Part shown: piece after piece, positions 15,198 through 25,511 of the stretch
Layout: each line of letters starts with the position of its first letter
Position numbering within the stretch: the first letter of the stretch is position 1
Source: Catellatospora sp. TT07R-123
GTDB taxonomy: Bacteria > Actinomycetota > Actinomycetes > Mycobacteriales > Micromonosporaceae
Assembly (NCBI RefSeq): GCF_018327705.1
Contig: NZ_BNEM01000001.1
Coordinates: forward strand, 2,170,001 to 2,234,000
Direction of reading: 5' to 3'
DNA length: 64,000 bases
Translations under genes and position numbers: made by a program
The notes under the pieces: generated by a model
The model's input: the letters and a program-made list of their open reading frames with translations, nothing else
What the model was told of the DNA's origin: nothing
The model's database searches: none

Positions 15198-16760
15198 TCA
15201 GGCGGCGGTGTCGGCGGGCACGGCCGCCGCGGCCTCCTCGACGGTACGGCGGGGGCCGGTGAACCACTTGCGGGCCGACAGCACCCACCACAGGCCGATC
15301 AGCACGATCACGCTGCCGACCGCGATCGGGGCGTAGTTGACCGCGGCCCAGTCGAACCCGTCGCTGAACGGCACGCCCGCGGGCACGGTCGGCAGGACGA
15401 AGTAGATCGAGATCACGATGATCTCGATCGCGGCGATCCAGCCGAGCACCTTGTACCGGCGGCCCAGGCTCCACGGGCCGGGGACGAAGCGGTCGCCCGC
15501 GCGCAGGCGCAGCACGATCGGGATGAGGAAGGCCAGGTAGAGCCCGATCACGGCGACCGAGACGACGGCGTAGAAGGCGATCGGGGCGCCGTTCTTCTGG
15601 TACAGCGCGGGCAGGGTGAGCAGCATGCCCGCCACGCAGCCGGCGAGCACGGCCCAGACCGGGGTGCCGTTGCGGTCCAGCCGGGTCCACAGCCGCCACC
15701 CGGGCACCGCGCCGTCGCGGCTGAACGCGTACGTCATCCGGCTCATCGAGGTCACGCAGCTCATACCGCAGAAGAACTGCCCGACCGTGGAGATGATGAT
15801 CACGATCTTGAAGTACCCGGCCGACAGCGCCCCCTGTAGCAGCGTCCCGACGAAGCCGTAGTTCGCGGTCAGCTTGTCCGGGTCCTGCACCGCGAACAGG
15901 AAGGCCAGCAGCAGGATCCAGCCGCCCACGGCCGAGTAGAAGATGGACCGCCACAGCGCCTTGGCCGCGGTGACCGCAGCGCCCTTGGTCTCCTCGGCCA
16001 CGTGCGCGCAGGCGTCGAACCCGGTGATGGTGTACTGCGTGAGCAGGCCGCCCAGGGGCAGCACGTACAGCCAGAAGCCCAGGCCGGAGGCGTTGTTGCC
16101 GAAGAAGCCGTTGGCGTTGACCGTCTCGGTGAAGACGAACGAGGCGCTCTGGTGCTTGCTCGGCACCGCGACCAGGATGGCGACGATCACCACCGCGCCG
16201 AACACGTGCCACCAGACCGAGACGTCCTGGAGGCGGTTGATGATCCGGGCACCGAAGATGTTGATCAGCGCGTGCAGCACCATGATGCCCACGAACAGCA
16301 GGAATGCCTGGTGGAAGGTGCCCGCCCAGCCGTCGACGGTGTTGGCCAGCACCAGGTTGAGGAAGGTGGCGCAGCCGTAGTCGACCGACGCGGTGACCGC
16401 GACCAGGCCGATCAGGTTGAACCAGCCGGTGAACCAGCCGTGCACCGGCTTGCCCAGGGTGGCGGCCCACCAGTAGATGCCGCCCGCGGTCGGGTACGCC
16501 GAGACCAGCTCGGACAGGCACAGCCCGATGATCAGGATGAACGCCGAGATGATCGGCCAGCCCCAGGAGATGGCGATGGGGCCGCCGTTCATCCACGCCT
16601 GGCCGAACGTGGTGAAGCACCCGGCCAGGATGGAGATGATCGAGAACGAGATGGCGAAGTTGGAGAACCCGCTCCAACCCCGGTGCAACTCCTGCTTGTA
16701 GCCGAGCTCCGCCAACCGGGCGGAATCGGCGTCGACGGTGGACTGCGCGGGCTCGGTCAT
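15198..16760 (-). CDS. APC-family amino-acid permease
   Basis: A 520-residue transporter with about 12 membrane helices. The first block (FSNFAISFSIISILAGCF) with GLCLSELVSAYPTAGGIYWW is typical of the amino acid-polyamine-organocation superfamily, in the branch with GABA/choline-type permeases. Helix 8 carries SRMTYAFSRDGAVPG. The gene points away from the pyrimidine-degradation genes, with a small membrane protein between them. Import of beta-alanine or a related amino compound is a reasonable inference from that context, not something the sequence proves. The terminator at 15153-15192 closes it. Confidence 0.88.
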   Translation of the reverse strand: MTEPAQSTVDADSARLAELGYKQELHRGWSGFSNFAISFSIISILAGCFTTFGQAWMNGGPIAISWGWPIISAFILIIGLCLSELVSAYPTAGGIYWWAATLGKPVHGWFTGWFNLIGLVAVTASVDYGCATFLNLVLANTVDGWAGTFHQAFLLFVGIMVLHALINIFGARIINRLQDVSVWWHVFGAVVIVAILVAVPSKHQSASFVFTETVNANGFFGNNASGLGFWLYVLPLGGLLTQYTITGFDACAHVAEETKGAAVTAAKALWRSIFYSAVGGWILLLAFLFAVQDPDKLTANYGFVGTLLQGALSAGYFKIVIIISTVGQFFCGMSCVTSMSRMTYAFSRDGAVPGWRLWTRLDRNGTPVWAVLAGCVAGMLLTLPALYQKNGAPIAFYAVVSVAVIGLYLAFLIPIVLRLRAGDRFVPGPWSLGRRYKVLGWIAAIEIIVISIYFVLPTVPAGVPFSDGFDWAAVNYAPIAVGSVIVLIGLWWVLSARKWFTGPRRTVEEAAAAVPADTAA

Positions 16761-16880
16761 GGCGGCTCCCTGGCTGGTCAGCGCGGCGGGCGAGCGTGAA
16801 TGCGCAGAGTCTTCGCCTAGCAGTGATACATGGCAATACTCCGTTGAGACGCTTTCGCGTTCCCCCGCCCGGTGCTACGC

Positions 16881-17207
16881 CTACTCGCCGCCGGGGGCCG
16901 GGCTGGGCCCGGTGCCCGGGATGTCAGGGTGCGACAGGAGCTTGGAGTACAGGTAGTACACGACCGTCACCAGGGCCATCGTGATGGCGAAGGCGAGGAT
17001 CCAGCCGAGCACGCCCGCGGTCTTGGGGAAGCGCTCGCTGAACCGGGTGCGGTCGGCCCAGCGCCAGTAGACCCCGGCCACGGCCCGCCACCAGCGCCGG
17101 CGCTGCATCCAGCGCGAGAACCGCCAGCGCAGGGTGATGCGCGCCTGCGCACCCGGATTGCGCATCCACTCCGGAAGTTCGGTCTGTTGCCCCGTCATAC
17201 CGCGCAT
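16881..17207 (-). CDS. Hypothetical small membrane protein
   Basis: 108 residues (105 if the second ATG at 17198 is used). The first 60 residues are strongly basic and Trp-rich (RWRFSRWMQRRRWWRAVAGV, then YWRWADRTRF). A single membrane helix follows at about 66-86 (GWILAFAITMALVTVVYYL), then a short Pro-rich tail. The basic side should stay in the cytoplasm. I do not recognise a family. It is divergent from the beta-ureidopropionase gene. Coding is supported by codon use and by the membrane helix, but no function can be named. Confidence 0.6.
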   Translation of the reverse strand: MRGMTGQQTELPEWMRNPGAQARITLRWRFSRWMQRRRWWRAVAGVYWRWADRTRFSERFPKTAGVLGWILAFAITMALVTVVYYLYSKLLSHPDIPGTGPSPAPGGE

Positions 17208-17390
17208 TGTGCGGCATGACGGCCCCGGCCCGCTTCCCCGTTTACGGGCGGTCCGGCGGCCACGGCCGCGGCCGTACCGGCAGATTATGGGTATATGTCC
17301 GGCCTGTCATCGCAGACCCGGCGCCTGGTTCTGCTTACCTGGATTACCGACTCATCCCGAGCCGCCCGAGTCGCCGAGCAGGAGGCACCC

Positions 17391-18227
17391 ATGCCGCTGA
17401 TCCGAGCCGCGCTGGTCCAGGCCAGCTGGACCGGCGACAAGGAGTCCATGATCAAGGCGCACGAGGAGTACGCGCGCCAGGCCGCGGCCCAGGGCGCCCA
17501 GGTGATCTGCTTCCAGGAGCTCTTCTACGGCCCCTACTTCTGCCAGGTGCAGGACCCGCAGTTCTACGCCTACGCCGAGGCGGTGCCCGGCCCGACGGTC
17601 GAGCGGTTCCAGGAGCTGGCCCGGCAGCTGCGGCTGGTCGTGATCCTGCCCGTGTACGAGCAGGAGCAGCCCGGCGTCCTCTACAACACCGCCGCCGTCA
17701 TCGACGCCGACGGCCGCTACCTCGGCAAGTACCGCAAGACGCACATCCCGCAGCTCAAGGGCTTCTGGGAGAAGTTCTACTTCCGCCCCGGCAACCTCGG
17801 CTACCCGGTGTTCGACACCGCCGTGGGCCGGATCGGCGTCTACATCTGCTACGACCGGCACTTCCCCGAGGGCTGGCGGGCGCTGGGGCTGGCCGGGGCC
17901 CAGGTCGTGTTCAACCCGTCGGCGACCAGCCGGGGGCTGTCGTCGTACCTGTGGCAGCTGGAGCAGCCGGCCGCGGCGGTGGCCAACGAGTACTTCATCG
18001 GCGCGATCAACCGCGTCGGCGTCGAGGAGTACGGCGACAACGACTTCTACGGCACCTCGTACTTCGTCGACCCGCAGGGGCAGCTCGTCGGCGGGGCCGC
18101 CGACGGGCACGCGCCCGAGCTGGTCGTGCGCGACCTCGACCTCGACCTGCTGGCGCAGGTGCGCGACCGGTGGCAGTTCTACCGCGACCGGCGCCCCGAC
18201 GCGTACGGCCCGCTCACCCAGGCATAG
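17391..18227 (+). CDS. Beta-ureidopropionase (nitrilase superfamily)
   Basis: A 278-residue carbon-nitrogen hydrolase. The Glu-Lys-Cys triad is present: Glu in CFQELFYGPYFC, Lys in KYRKTHIPQ, Cys in YICYDRHFPE. This set and the next gene indicate N-carbamoyl-beta-alanine amidohydrolase, the last step of reductive uracil/thymine breakdown, which releases beta-alanine (or its methyl form), CO2 and ammonia. The ATG at 17391 has GGAGG upstream; an open frame reaches back to 17295 but lacks a good ribosome site. The dihydropyrimidinase starts 8 bases downstream, so the two are in one operon. Confidence 0.9.
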   Translation: MPLIRAALVQASWTGDKESMIKAHEEYARQAAAQGAQVICFQELFYGPYFCQVQDPQFYAYAEAVPGPTVERFQELARQLRLVVILPVYEQEQPGVLYNTAAVIDADGRYLGKYRKTHIPQLKGFWEKFYFRPGNLGYPVFDTAVGRIGVYICYDRHFPEGWRALGLAGAQVVFNPSATSRGLSSYLWQLEQPAAAVANEYFIGAINRVGVEEYGDNDFYGTSYFVDPQGQLVGGAADGHAPELVVRDLDLDLLAQVRDRWQFYRDRRPDAYGPLTQA

Positions 18228-18235
18228 GAGGCGCG

Positions 18236-19642
<1,407 letters not shown>

Positions 19643-19662
19643 CATTTCGATCGGGGGACACG

Positions 19663-20658
19663 GTGGACATCGGGGTGGTGTTCCAGCTCGACCCGCCCGC
19701 ACGGCGGGTCGTGGAGCTGGCGCGGCGGGCCGAGGCGGGCGGGTTCAGCCACGTCTGGTCGTTCGACTCGCACGTGCTGTGGCAGGAGCCGTACGTGATC
19801 TACAGCGCGATCCTGGCCGCGACCGAGCGGGTGGTCGTCGGCCCGATGGTGACCAACCCCGGCACCCGCGACGCCACCGTCACCGCCAGCACCTTCGCCA
19901 CGCTCAACGAGCTGTACGGCAACCGCACCGTGTGCGGCATCGGCCGGGGCGACTCGGCGGTGCGCACCCTCGGCCTGCCCCCGATCGACCTGTCCCACCT
20001 GCGCGAATCGGTCGAGGTGATCCGCGAGCTGGCCAACGGCCGGTCCGTCCGCTTCCGGGGTGCCGACCTGCGCCTGCCGTGGATCGAGGAGTCGTCGCTG
20101 GAGGTCTGGGTCGCCGCGTACGGCCCGAAGGCGCTCGCGCTGACCGGCGAGGTCGCCGACGGCTACATCCTGCAACTGGCCGACCTGGACATCGCCGCCT
20201 GGATGATCGCCGCCGTCCGCCAGGCCGCCGAGCGGGCCGGGCGCGACCCGCTGTCGATCAAGATCTGCGTGGCCGCCCCCGCGTACGTCGGCGACGACCT
20301 GGCCCACCAGCGCGAGCAGACCCGCTGGTTCGGCGGCATGGTCGGCAACCACATCGCCGACATCGTGCGCCGCTACGGCGACACCGGCGCGGTGCCGCAC
20401 GACCTGGTCGAATACATCGCCGGGCGCAAGGGCTACGACTACGCCGAGCACGGCCGGGCCGGCCACCTCGGCGTCGACTACGTCTCCGACGCCATCGTGG
20501 ACCGCTTCTGCGTGCTCGGCCCGGCCAGCGCCCACATCGCCAAGCTCACCGCGCTACGCGACCTGGGCGTCGACCAGTTCGCGCTGTACCTCCAGCACGA
20601 CGACATGGACCACACCCTCGACGCGTACGCGCGCGACATCATCCCCGCCCTGCGCTGA
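19663..20658 (+). CDS. LLM-class F420-dependent oxidoreductase
   Basis: A 331-residue luciferase-like monooxygenase-fold protein. The start IGVVFQLDPPARRVVELARR and the phosphate-site region GRGDSAVRTLG fit the F420-using branch, in particular the group that is often encoded beside dihydropyrimidinases. GTG start with GGGGG upstream. It is the third gene of the pyrimidine operon. No classical dihydropyrimidine dehydrogenase is present in the window, so this enzyme could carry out a redox step on the same substrates; that is inference. The 64-base stem-loop follows 20 bases after the stop. Confidence 0.82.
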   Translation: MDIGVVFQLDPPARRVVELARRAEAGGFSHVWSFDSHVLWQEPYVIYSAILAATERVVVGPMVTNPGTRDATVTASTFATLNELYGNRTVCGIGRGDSAVRTLGLPPIDLSHLRESVEVIRELANGRSVRFRGADLRLPWIEESSLEVWVAAYGPKALALTGEVADGYILQLADLDIAAWMIAAVRQAAERAGRDPLSIKICVAAPAYVGDDLAHQREQTRWFGGMVGNHIADIVRRYGDTGAVPHDLVEYIAGRKGYDYAEHGRAGHLGVDYVSDAIVDRFCVLGPASAHIAKLTALRDLGVDQFALYLQHDDMDHTLDAYARDIIPALR

Positions 20659-20677
20659 CCGCCTGGCCGCGGCGTGC

Positions 20678-20741
20678 GTGCAGTTTCGGGGAAAGTGCAC
20701 GAATCTCGTCCAAGATTCCAGCACTTTCCCCGAAACTGCAC
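20678..20741. repeat. 64-nt dispersed stem-loop element, copy 1 (family B)
   Basis: Perfect 21-base arms (20678-20698 and 20721-20741, core GCAGTTTCGGGGAAAGTGC) around a 22-base loop. The copies at 30604 and 45343 have the same total length and loop length. Here it lies between convergent genes and touches the stop codon of the AlkB-type gene. It may terminate both. Confidence 0.92.
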
Positions 20742-21902
20742 CTACCGTGCGGCCGCGCGCGGCGCCCCGGTCAGGCGGGCGCGCAGGCGGGGCAGGGCGG
20801 GTGGGTGGACGTTGGCCAGGGACAGGTCGCCGGCGTAGTGGGCCAGGACGCGGCGGTCCATGAGGTGGCGCCACAGCGGGGGCACCAGCGCGGCCAGGAC
20901 CATCGTGGCGTAGCCCGCGGGCAGCTGCGGTGAGCTGTCGAAGCTGCGCAGCACCTGGTATCGCCGCAGCGGGTTGGCGTGGTGGTCGCTGTGCCGCTGG
21001 AGCTGGAACAGGAAGATGTTGGTGACGATCCGGTCGCTGTTCCAGCTGTGCCGCGGATCGACCTTGTCGTGGCGGCCGGCCTGGTTGAGCGGCCGGGCCA
21101 GCCCGTAGTGCTCCAGGTAGTTGACCACCTCCAGCAGCCCGAACCCGACCACCGCCTGCGCGGCCAGCAGCACCAGCACGCGCGGGCCGAAGACCGCGAC
21201 CAGGGCGGCGTACAGCAGGACGGTCAGCGCCCAGGCGTTGAGCACGTCGTTGCGCACCGTCCACGGCGAGCGGCCGCGCAGCCGGTGCCGCTCGGCCTCC
21301 AGATGCCAGGCCGAGCGCAGGCTGCCCAGCACCGTACGCGGCAGGAACGCCCAGAGGCTCTCCCCCAGCCGGGCGCTGGCCGGGTCCTGCGGCGTGGCCA
21401 CGCGGACGTGGTGGCCCCGGTTGTGCTCGACGTAGAAGTGGCCGTACCCGCTGGGGGCCAGGGCGATCTTCGACAGGCGGCGCTCCAGGCGCTCGCGCTT
21501 GTGGCCCAGTTCGTGGGCGGTGTTGATGGCGATGCCGGAGACGATGCCGATGCTGAGCACCAGCCCCAGCGCGGTCACCGGCCCGAGGTCGGCATGGGTC
21601 CAGACGTGGCAGCAGACGACCAGCGAGACGTACTGCAGCGGCAGGTACAGATAGGTCAGCGCGCGGTAGTAGCGCGCCCGCTGGAGCCTGGGCACGTCCT
21701 GCTCGGGCGGGTTCTCCGTCGTGTCGCCGAAGAGCAGGTCGACGGTGGGGATGAAGACGAAGACCGCGGCGGGGGCCAGCCACCAGCCCCAGTCGTGGCC
21801 GGCGCGCCACAGCAGCCAGCCGTGCAGCGGCAGCGTCGGCACGACCAGCGCCAACGGCCAGAGGTACTTGCGGGGGTCGCGCCATGCAGCCGCGTCGCTC
21901 AT
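20742..21902 (-). CDS. AlkB-type membrane hydroxylase (alkane 1-monooxygenase family)
   Basis: A 386-residue integral membrane non-haem di-iron enzyme. The histidine boxes are clear: NTAHELGHK, EHNRGHHVR and LQRHSDHHA, plus NYLEHYGL. Membrane helices precede and separate them as in AlkB. The family oxidises terminal methyl groups of alkanes or fatty chains, using electrons from rubredoxin; no rubredoxin gene is adjacent and none is fused. It is divergent from a TetR regulator that probably controls it. The stop codon abuts the 64-base element. Confidence 0.88.
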   Translation of the reverse strand: MSDAAAWRDPRKYLWPLALVVPTLPLHGWLLWRAGHDWGWWLAPAAVFVFIPTVDLLFGDTTENPPEQDVPRLQRARYYRALTYLYLPLQYVSLVVCCHVWTHADLGPVTALGLVLSIGIVSGIAINTAHELGHKRERLERRLSKIALAPSGYGHFYVEHNRGHHVRVATPQDPASARLGESLWAFLPRTVLGSLRSAWHLEAERHRLRGRSPWTVRNDVLNAWALTVLLYAALVAVFGPRVLVLLAAQAVVGFGLLEVVNYLEHYGLARPLNQAGRHDKVDPRHSWNSDRIVTNIFLFQLQRHSDHHANPLRRYQVLRSFDSSPQLPAGYATMVLAALVPPLWRHLMDRRVLAHYAGDLSLANVHPPALPRLRARLTGAPRAAAR

Positions 21903-21956
21903 GTCCGCCTCCGAGGGAGTGTCTCGTGCCCTCGACTGTCACATGATCATCGACTC

Positions 21957-21983
21957 TTGACAATCACGAGTTTTCTGTAAACT
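21957..21983 (+). promoter_or_regulatory. Promoter of the TetR gene
   Basis: TTGACA at 21957-21962, a short 15-base spacer, TAAACT at 21978-21983. The ATG follows only 6 bases after the -10 box, so the transcript would be leaderless or nearly so. The -10 lies inside the palindrome below. Confidence 0.5.
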
Positions 21984-21984
21984 C
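21968..21984. promoter_or_regulatory. Likely TetR operator
   Basis: GAGTTT-TCTGT-AAACTC, a perfect 6-base inverted repeat with a 5-base centre, lies six bases before the regulator start in the AlkB/TetR divergent interval. Binding would block the regulator promoter and could also affect alkB. Confidence 0.6.
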
Positions 21985-21989
21985 ATGGG

Positions 21990-22574
21990 ATGAACCTGTC
22001 CCGGCTGCGACCGGCCGAACGCGACACCACCCGCGCCGCGATCGTGGCCGCCGCCCGGGAACTCGCCGTCACCCAGGGCTGGAGCACGGTGCGCATGGCG
22101 CAGGTCGCCGCGCTGGCCGGGGTCAGCCGGCAGACCGTCTACAACGAGTTCGGCGGGCGGTCGGGGCTCGCCGACGCGCTGGCCCAGGCCGAGGTGGACG
22201 CGTTCACGGCGGGGCTGCGCGAGGTGCTGTTCGGCCACGGCGGGCAGGTGCGGGCCGCGATCGCCGCGACCGTCCGGTTCGCGCTGACCGAGGCGCGGCG
22301 CAACGCGCTGGTCGCGGCGATCCGGTCGCCCGGCGGGACCGATCCGCTGCTGGCCTACCTGACCACCCGGGCCGAGGTGGTGCTGGCCACCGCGGCGGTG
22401 CCGCTGCTGGAGTGGGTCTCGGCGTACGACGCCCGCCTGCCACCCGACCGCGTCGCCTTCGCCGTCGACACCGTGATCCGGCTCGTGGTCAGCCACGTGG
22501 TGCTGCCGCTGTCCCCGGTCGAGCAGACCGCCGACGGCATCGCCGACCTGGTCATGCTGCTGCTGCACGCCTGA
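21990..22574 (+). CDS. TetR-family regulator
   Basis: A 194-residue repressor type. The N-terminal helix-turn-helix is at about 17-60 (AARELAVTQGWSTVRMAQVA, then LAGVSRQTVYNEFGGRSGL), followed by a helical ligand domain. It is divergent from the AlkB-type hydroxylase with 87 bases between starts, and a palindrome lies in that gap. Autoregulation and control of alkB are likely. The ligand is probably a hydrophobic compound related to the hydroxylase substrate, which is inference. Confidence 0.88.
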   Translation: MNLSRLRPAERDTTRAAIVAAARELAVTQGWSTVRMAQVAALAGVSRQTVYNEFGGRSGLADALAQAEVDAFTAGLREVLFGHGGQVRAAIAATVRFALTEARRNALVAAIRSPGGTDPLLAYLTTRAEVVLATAAVPLLEWVSAYDARLPPDRVAFAVDTVIRLVVSHVVLPLSPVEQTADGIADLVMLLLHA

Positions 22575-22665
22575 GCCCCGCCACGTCGGCGGGCGGGCCA
22601 CGCCAGCGCTCGCGTTTTGTCCGTGTTCGCCGGATCGCGCCGGTAAACTGACGACGACAAGCACC

Positions 22666-22684
22666 GGCCGTCCGCCGGACGGCC
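22666..22684 (+). terminator. Possible terminator after the TetR gene
   Basis: GGCCGTCC pairs with GGACGGCC across a 3-base loop, between the TetR stop and the serine hydrolase start. Confidence 0.45.
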
Positions 22685-22723
22685 CGGAGCTATGACAGCG
22701 GCGGCCTCACAGGACGGGACCGG

Positions 22724-24004
22724 GTGGTGAAGACCTGGCACATCGTGGCCTCGCTCGCGGCAGCGCTGGTGCTCACGCTGACCGTCGGGCTGGCCCCCGC
22801 ACGCGGCGCCCCGGTGGTCGACCAGTGTCCGCAGCTGGACCTCGGTTTCACCGCGCGGCAGCGGGACGCCTTCCGGGACGCGACCGCGCGCACCCGAGCC
22901 GAGGCGCAGCTACCGGGCGTGATCGCGGCGGTGTTCGTGCCCGACCGCGGCGCCTGGCTGTGCGTGCTCGGGGTGTCCGACCTGGAGACCGGACGCGCCC
23001 TCAACGCCGCCGACCGGTTCCGCGTCGCCAGCATCACCAAGACGTTCACCGGCACCGCGGTGCTCCAGCTGGCCGACCGGGGCAGGCTGAGCCTGGACGA
23101 CCCGCTCAGCCGCTGGGTGGACTGGCCCGACGGCAACGCCATCACGATCCGGCAGCTGCTGAACATGACGGCCGGGGTGTTCAACTACACCGAGGACCCG
23201 GCGTTCGTACGGCGCTACACCGAGGACCCCGAGGGGGCGTTCAGCTCCCGCGACGCGCTGGACATCGCCCGCGCGCACGAGCCCTACTTCGCGCCCGGGG
23301 CCGGGTTCCACTACTCCGACACCAACTACATCCTGCTGGAACAGGTGGTCGAGAAGCTCACCGGGCGCTCGGTCGGCGACTGGATCGACCGCGAGATCGT
23401 CGACCGGCTGCACCTGGCCGGCACGTCGTACCCGAGCACGTCGGCGCTGCCCGCGCCGTTCTCCCGCGGGTACGACGCCCCGCCCGCGCCGCAGCAGCCG
23501 GTCCCCGGCGAGGCGAGCCCCGCACCGCAGCCCGGCACGCCCGGCCCGGCACCGAGTCCGCAGGCCGCACCCGGCGCCCTGTACGCCAGCCCCACCCCGA
23601 CGCCGCGCCCGGCCGGGCCGAGCCTGGCCGAACTGCGCGACGTCACCTACAGCAACCCGGACTACGCCGGAGCCGCCGGGGCGATGGTGTCCAACCTGGC
23701 CGACCTGCGCACCTGGGCAAAGGCGGTCGGCACCGGCGCGCTGCTGTCCGACCGCATGCAGCGCGAGCGGCTGCGGACGGTGCCCGTGGCCCCGAACTCC
23801 ACGGTCTCCTACGGCCTGGGCATCGCGGACTGGAACGGCTGGCTGGGCCACAACGGCGCCATCCTCGGCTACAACACCGCGATGTTCTACGAGCCGAGGA
23901 CCGGCGCGGTCATCGTGGTGGAGACCAACCGGTCGTCGCTGGACTCCGACCACGCCACCCCGCTCTTCACCGAACTGGCCGGGATCGTCTCCTCGGGCCG
24001 CTGA
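22724..24004 (+). CDS. Secreted serine hydrolase, class C beta-lactamase/DD-peptidase fold
   Basis: A 426-residue exported protein. Signal peptide at about 1-29 (VASLAAALVLTLTVGLAPARG). The catalytic motifs are SITK (Ser-x-x-Lys), YSDTN (Tyr-x-Asn) and HNG near the C terminus. The insert between about 250 and 300 is very rich in Pro and Ala and looks like a flexible loop or a wall-spanning spacer. The fold covers D-Ala-D-Ala carboxypeptidases, esterases and beta-lactamases; the spelling of the motifs fits the R61-type carboxypeptidase group best. GTG start; a second GTG is the next codon. Confidence 0.85.
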   Translation: MVKTWHIVASLAAALVLTLTVGLAPARGAPVVDQCPQLDLGFTARQRDAFRDATARTRAEAQLPGVIAAVFVPDRGAWLCVLGVSDLETGRALNAADRFRVASITKTFTGTAVLQLADRGRLSLDDPLSRWVDWPDGNAITIRQLLNMTAGVFNYTEDPAFVRRYTEDPEGAFSSRDALDIARAHEPYFAPGAGFHYSDTNYILLEQVVEKLTGRSVGDWIDREIVDRLHLAGTSYPSTSALPAPFSRGYDAPPAPQQPVPGEASPAPQPGTPGPAPSPQAAPGALYASPTPTPRPAGPSLAELRDVTYSNPDYAGAAGAMVSNLADLRTWAKAVGTGALLSDRMQRERLRTVPVAPNSTVSYGLGIADWNGWLGHNGAILGYNTAMFYEPRTGAVIVVETNRSSLDSDHATPLFTELAGIVSSGR

Positions 24005-24095
24005 CGCCGCGGTCCGGCGGGCCACGCCGGACGACACCGTCCCAGTAGCTGGTCGGTGCCCCCGGTCGTGGTCGGCGGCGGCCGATAATCGCCCG

Positions 24096-25391
24096 GTGCC
24101 GTCCTCCGCGCTGCCCGATGTCCTGGCCGTGACCCCGGTCGTCCACCGTCCGGACGCGACGGTGCGCCCGCCCGGTTCCAAGAGCATCACCAACCGGGCG
24201 CTGCTGTGCGCCGCCCTGGCCCCCGGCCGCAGCACGCTGACCGGCGTGCTGTTCGCCGACGACACCCGGGCCATGCTGAGCTGCGTCGAGGCGCTGGGCG
24301 CCCGGGTCGAGGCCGACGAGCGGACGTGCACCGTCGCCGTCACCGGGATCGACCCGCGCTCGGCCGACCCGGCGATGGTCCACGCGCGCCAGTCCGGCAC
24401 CACCTCCCGGTTCGTGCTGCCGGTGCTGGCGCTGGGCAGCTCCCGCCGGGTGCTCGACGGCGACCCGCAGCTGCGCGACCGCCCGTTCGGACCGCTGGTC
24501 GCCGCGCTGCGCGAGCTGGGCGCGGTGGTCGACGAGCCGCTGCGCGCCGACCACCTGCCGCTGGCGGTGACCGGCCCGGTGCTCGGCGGCCGGGTCCGGC
24601 TGCCCGGCCACCTGTCCAGCCAGTTCCTGTCCGGGCTGCTGCTGGCGGCACCGCTGATGCGCGACGGGCTGTCGGTCGAGCTGACCTCGACGCTGGTCTC
24701 GGTGCCGTACGTGACCATGACCGCCGCGGTGATGGCCGCGTTCGGGGTGGACGTCGACGGGGTCGGGAACGGGTCCGTGGACGGGCTGCGGGTGGCGCCG
24801 GGCGCCTACCGGCCCGCCGACTTCGCCGTCGAGCCCGACGCCAGCGCCGCGTCGTACTTCCTGGCCGCGGCCGCGGTCACCGGCGGGCGGATCACCGTCG
24901 CGGGGCTGGGCACCGCGAGCCTGCAGGGCGACGTGCGCTTCGCCGACGTGCTGGAGCGGATGGGCGCCCGGGTCGAGCGGGCCGAGAGCCAGATCACGGT
25001 GACCGGCACCGGCACCCTGCGCGGCGTCGACGTCGACATGGCCGACATCTCCGACACCGCACAGACCCTGGCCGCCGTCGCCGTCTACGCCGAAGGCCCG
25101 ACCCGGGTGCGCGGCATCGGCTTCATCCGGGGCAAGGAGACCGACCGGGTCGGCGCGGTCGTCGCCGAACTGCGCCGGGCCGGCATCGACGCCGTCGAGC
25201 ACGAGGACGGGTTCACCATCTACCCGGGCACCCCGGCGCCGACCCGGTTCGCCACCTACGACGACCACCGGATGGCGATGAGCCTGGCGCTGCTGGGGCT
25301 GCGTACGCCGGGGATCGAGATCGCGGGGCCGCGCTGCGTGAGCAAGACCTACCCGGGCTACTTCACCGATCTGGCGGCGGTGCGCGGCTGA
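24096..25391 (+). CDS. aroA: 3-phosphoshikimate 1-carboxyvinyltransferase (EPSP synthase)
   Basis: A 431-residue enzyme of the shikimate pathway that joins enolpyruvate from PEP to shikimate-3-phosphate. Landmarks: RPPGSKSITNRAL near the start, SGTTSRF at the PEP site, the catalytic Asp region MADISDTAQTLA, FIRGKETDR and DDHRMAMSLAL. The PEP-site spelling differs from the commoner AGTAMRP or AGTVMRF, although the Gly and Arg are kept. A second copy elsewhere in the genome is possible. GTG start. It stands alone on its strand, 91 bases after the hydrolase. Confidence 0.93.
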   Translation: MPSSALPDVLAVTPVVHRPDATVRPPGSKSITNRALLCAALAPGRSTLTGVLFADDTRAMLSCVEALGARVEADERTCTVAVTGIDPRSADPAMVHARQSGTTSRFVLPVLALGSSRRVLDGDPQLRDRPFGPLVAALRELGAVVDEPLRADHLPLAVTGPVLGGRVRLPGHLSSQFLSGLLLAAPLMRDGLSVELTSTLVSVPYVTMTAAVMAAFGVDVDGVGNGSVDGLRVAPGAYRPADFAVEPDASAASYFLAAAAVTGGRITVAGLGTASLQGDVRFADVLERMGARVERAESQITVTGTGTLRGVDVDMADISDTAQTLAAVAVYAEGPTRVRGIGFIRGKETDRVGAVVAELRRAGIDAVEHEDGFTIYPGTPAPTRFATYDDHRMAMSLALLGLRTPGIEIAGPRCVSKTYPGYFTDLAAVRG

Positions 25392-25511
25392 CTCTGGGCA
25401 CGGTGGGACAGAACGCGCGCAAGGGATGACCGGAGCGGGTTCACCCGGGTACCGTGTGCAGTTGCCGCGTGCCCGCGCGGTGTCGGATGCCGTCTGGGAG
25501 ATGTCAGCGCG

